Of a DNA stretch of 14,583 bases, positions 13,013 through 14,583 are shown one piece after another. Under the pieces are notes generated by a model, which saw only the letters and a list, made by a program, of their open reading frames with translations, was not told the origin of the DNA and made no database searches. Within the stretch, counting starts at the first letter, position 1; each line of letters opens with the position of its first letter. This DNA is from Nitrospira sp. GTDB taxonomy: Bacteria; Nitrospirota; Thermodesulfovibrionia; Thermodesulfovibrionales; SM23-35. The stretch lies in the NCBI GenBank assembly GCA_016873595.1, contig VGWZ01000023.1, positions 1 to 14,583 on the forward strand, read 5' to 3'. A program made the position numbers and the translations under genes.

Positions 13013-13231
13013 CTACCATTGGTTAAAAATACAATCGCCTATGATAATCGTGGGAAACGTACATCTTGAGTTTAATTTCTTCACATCTTCAAGAATCGCA
13101 CGCTGTTCCTCACCAGCGAGTAAATCCACATCTGTAAATTCATACTTCACTGCACATTCGTCCAGTAACTTCTTGGTAGCTTTACAATGGCTACAGGTAC
13201 TCAATGTATAAATTTTCACATGAGGGTGCAT
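13013..13231 (-). CDS. Glutaredoxin-like thiol-disulfide protein, short C terminus
   Basis: This 72-residue thioredoxin-fold protein should exchange dithiols through Cys13 and Cys16 (LSTCSHCKATKKLLDE). The cis-proline motif is TFPTIIIGD with Pro59. Its DVDLLAGEEQR region is typical of bacterial and archaeal short glutaredoxins. The usual last segment (a GG-[x]-D-type turn and final helix) is missing: the frame ends GDCIFNQW just after the last strand, following a TTTTT run. The fold may be shortened by a late mutation. A strong AAGGAGGG lies about 5 bases before the ATG. It lies about 100 bases after gatC on the same strand and could share its transcript. Confidence 0.82.
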   Translation of the reverse strand: MHPHVKIYTLSTCSHCKATKKLLDECAVKYEFTDVDLLAGEEQRAILEDVKKLNSRCTFPTIIIGDCIFNQW

Positions 13232-13331
13232 ATTTTCCCTCCTTTTTGAATCCTGACAAAGTCAAAAACAGCCTTTCTTGTAAGGATGAGAAACCGTAGA
13301 AAAAAGAAAAATATGAGAAGTACCCTTAAAC

Positions 13332-13619
13332 TTATTCTATTATCTTTGGCACCCTGTAGAATTTATCCGTACTGTCAGGTGCGTTCATGAGAGCATCTTC
13401 TCTTGGAATTGAATATCCGGGAACATCATCCCTCATGACATTGAGTAATGACAGGACATGGGATGTTGGCTCGATATCTTTTGTATCGAGCTCTTTCAGT
13501 TTTTCCATGTACTCAAGAATACTGTTCAACTGTGACCCAAATAACTCCTTTTCTTCTACAGAAAGAGAAAGCCTTGCCAATAGTGCGATATGTTCAATTT
13601 CATCTCTAAATATCTTCAT
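13332..13619 (-). CDS. gatC: Aspartyl/glutamyl-tRNA amidotransferase subunit C
   Basis: This 95-residue subunit wraps around GatA and GatB in the GatCAB complex that turns misacylated Glu-tRNA(Gln) or Asp-tRNA(Asn) into the correct amide. The N terminus MKIFRDEIEHIALLARLSLS is a classic GatC start, and the C-terminal LMNAPDSTDKFYRVPKIIE is the family ending. The ATG at 13619 is chosen because AGGA lies about 8 bases upstream and homologues start here; an upstream GTG at 13643 overlaps the helicase stop and would add eight unconserved residues. It is 23 bases after the UvrD/PcrA gene, so it is probably cotranscribed with it. gatA and gatB are not in the window. Confidence 0.95.
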   Translation of the reverse strand: MKIFRDEIEHIALLARLSLSVEEKELFGSQLNSILEYMEKLKELDTKDIEPTSHVLSLLNVMRDDVPGYSIPREDALMNAPDSTDKFYRVPKIIE

Positions 13620-13642
13620 CCCGTAATATCCTGCGTTTCTCA

Positions 13643-14583
13643 CTACATCTTTTGCAGATTTGCAAACTTCACCGCAAGTCTCTTTAAACCGATATTTGGA
13701 AAGTTGACCGTTACCTTCAGATCATCTCCGTCTCCAAAACAGTCACGCACCACACCAACGCCCCAGGTGGGATGCTTCACCCTGCATCCTGTTGCATAGA
13801 GGCTGAAAGAGCGTTCAGAATCAACCTTTACTTTTATATGAGTAATTTTTATCGTTGAATGGTGTGTTACCTTTTCTACCAACTGGCAACAATTCCTTGG
13901 AATATCTTTCAGAAACCTCGATGGTTCCTGGTTTTGTAACTTTGAGTATAATCTCCTCTTGCTCGCACCGGTGAGCCAGAGTATATCTTTTGCCCTTGTC
14001 ATTCCTACATAAAATAGCCTGCGTTCTTCATCAATTTCATCTTTACTCCCTAAGGCCTTAAAATGTGGCAGTACTCCCTCTTCAACTCCTATAATAAATA
14101 CACCAGGAAATTCAAGGCCTTTTGCGCTGTGCAATGTCATGAGTGAAACATAATCCCCTCTTGTAATCTCATCCATGGTAGTCAATAATGACACCTTATC
14201 GATAAAATCCTTAATGTCCTTCCCCCCACTAAATGAAATGAGCTCTGCAACATTCTTCGCTCTTTCTTCATCCAGAGTTTCTGCATATCCTGATTTTTCA
14301 AATACCGCTTTTAACATTTCTGCTGCAGATTTGTACTTTGCAGATGAGAAGCCTTCGATCAGCTTTGCAAATTCATTAAGTTTATCTTTTACCAGAGAGG
14401 CCAAACTATCAGCGCGTATGGTTACCTTCATGGCATCAAATAACGATAGGGATTTCTTCTTTGCCTCATGCTCTATCTTCGAAAGGGTCGATGCCCCTAT
14501 TCCCCTTGGTGGACAATTGATAATCCTCCTGAAGCTTACATTGTCTCCATGATTGAGCGATAACCGCATGTATGCAATTGTGT
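13643..14583 (-). CDS. UvrD/PcrA-type DNA helicase, C-terminal part (5' end outside window)
   Basis: The visible 313 or so residues are the C-terminal half of a superfamily 1A 3'-5' helicase used in DNA repair and plasmid or replication maintenance. The frame is open to the window edge (IAYMRLSLNHGD before the RIINCPPRGIG hallmark of domain 2B). Motif V is VSLMTLHSAKGLEFPGVFII, motif VI is DEERRLFYVGMTRAK with its ATP-binding Arg, and the tail ends in a Tudor-like domain (VKHPTWGVGVV, KRLAVKFANLQKM). Motifs I-IV lie outside the window. The stop TAG is 23 bases before gatC, an arrangement consistent with an operon. Confidence 0.93.
   Translation of the reverse strand, partial: TIAYMRLSLNHGDNVSFRRIINCPPRGIGASTLSKIEHEAKKKSLSLFDAMKVTIRADSLASLVKDKLNEFAKLIEGFSSAKYKSAAEMLKAVFEKSGYAETLDEERAKNVAELISFSGGKDIKDFIDKVSLLTTMDEITRGDYVSLMTLHSAKGLEFPGVFIIGVEEGVLPHFKALGSKDEIDEERRLFYVGMTRAKDILWLTGASKRRLYSKLQNQEPSRFLKDIPRNCCQLVEKVTHHSTIKITHIKVKVDSERSFSLYATGCRVKHPTWGVGVVRDCFGDGDDLKVTVNFPNIGLKRLAVKFANLQKM

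Overview
The window reads as an AT-rich bacterial chromosome segment, with mostly one-gene transcription units on both strands and many small or decaying genes between housekeeping genes. No rRNA, tRNA or CRISPR array was seen. The gene set suggests an anaerobic lineage near Nitrospirota (Thermodesulfovibrionia) or the former Deltaproteobacteria. It includes gatC directly behind a UvrD/PcrA helicase, panD, an archaeal-type thymidylate synthase, a DUF116 protein, a long YVTN beta-propeller protein and a GEMM-type riboswitch. That placement is inference; no marker gene here settles it.

Left part (1-5610). The window opens inside the 3' end of an IS3-family transposase. A large exported protein follows on the minus strand: seven YVTN blades, two IPT/TIG-like domains, a further beta domain, a PKD domain and a C-terminal domain. 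Its leader carries a promoter, a cyclic-di-GMP-I (GEMM-I) aptamer and an intrinsic terminator in that order, so it looks like a c-di-GMP-controlled surface protein. panD, a small winged-helix protein and an archaeal-type thymidylate synthase come next. They are followed by the relic of an NAD-dependent epimerase, a tyrosine-rich lipoprotein with a good sigma-70 promoter, and a 52-residue zinc-ribbon protein ending in a long hairpin.

Middle (5611-9700). A broken IS3 OrfB fragment lies beside an ordinary set of metabolic and membrane genes: a small exported protein, a glycerophosphodiester phosphodiesterase, an NfeD-like membrane protein, a nitronate monooxygenase-type FMN enzyme and an OsmC-family protein. 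The osmC reading frame begins at an ATA codon where an ATG is expected.

Right part (9700-14583). Here lie a DUF116 protein, a 50-residue lysine-rich protein built on an 11-residue repeat, an aldo/keto reductase, and a truncated FmdB zinc ribbon overlapping a SAM-dependent methyltransferase. A short glutaredoxin, gatC and the C-terminal part of a UvrD/PcrA helicase that runs off the right edge complete the window.

The strongest regulatory story is the riboswitch-controlled beta-propeller protein. No other gene here obviously belongs to that circuit.
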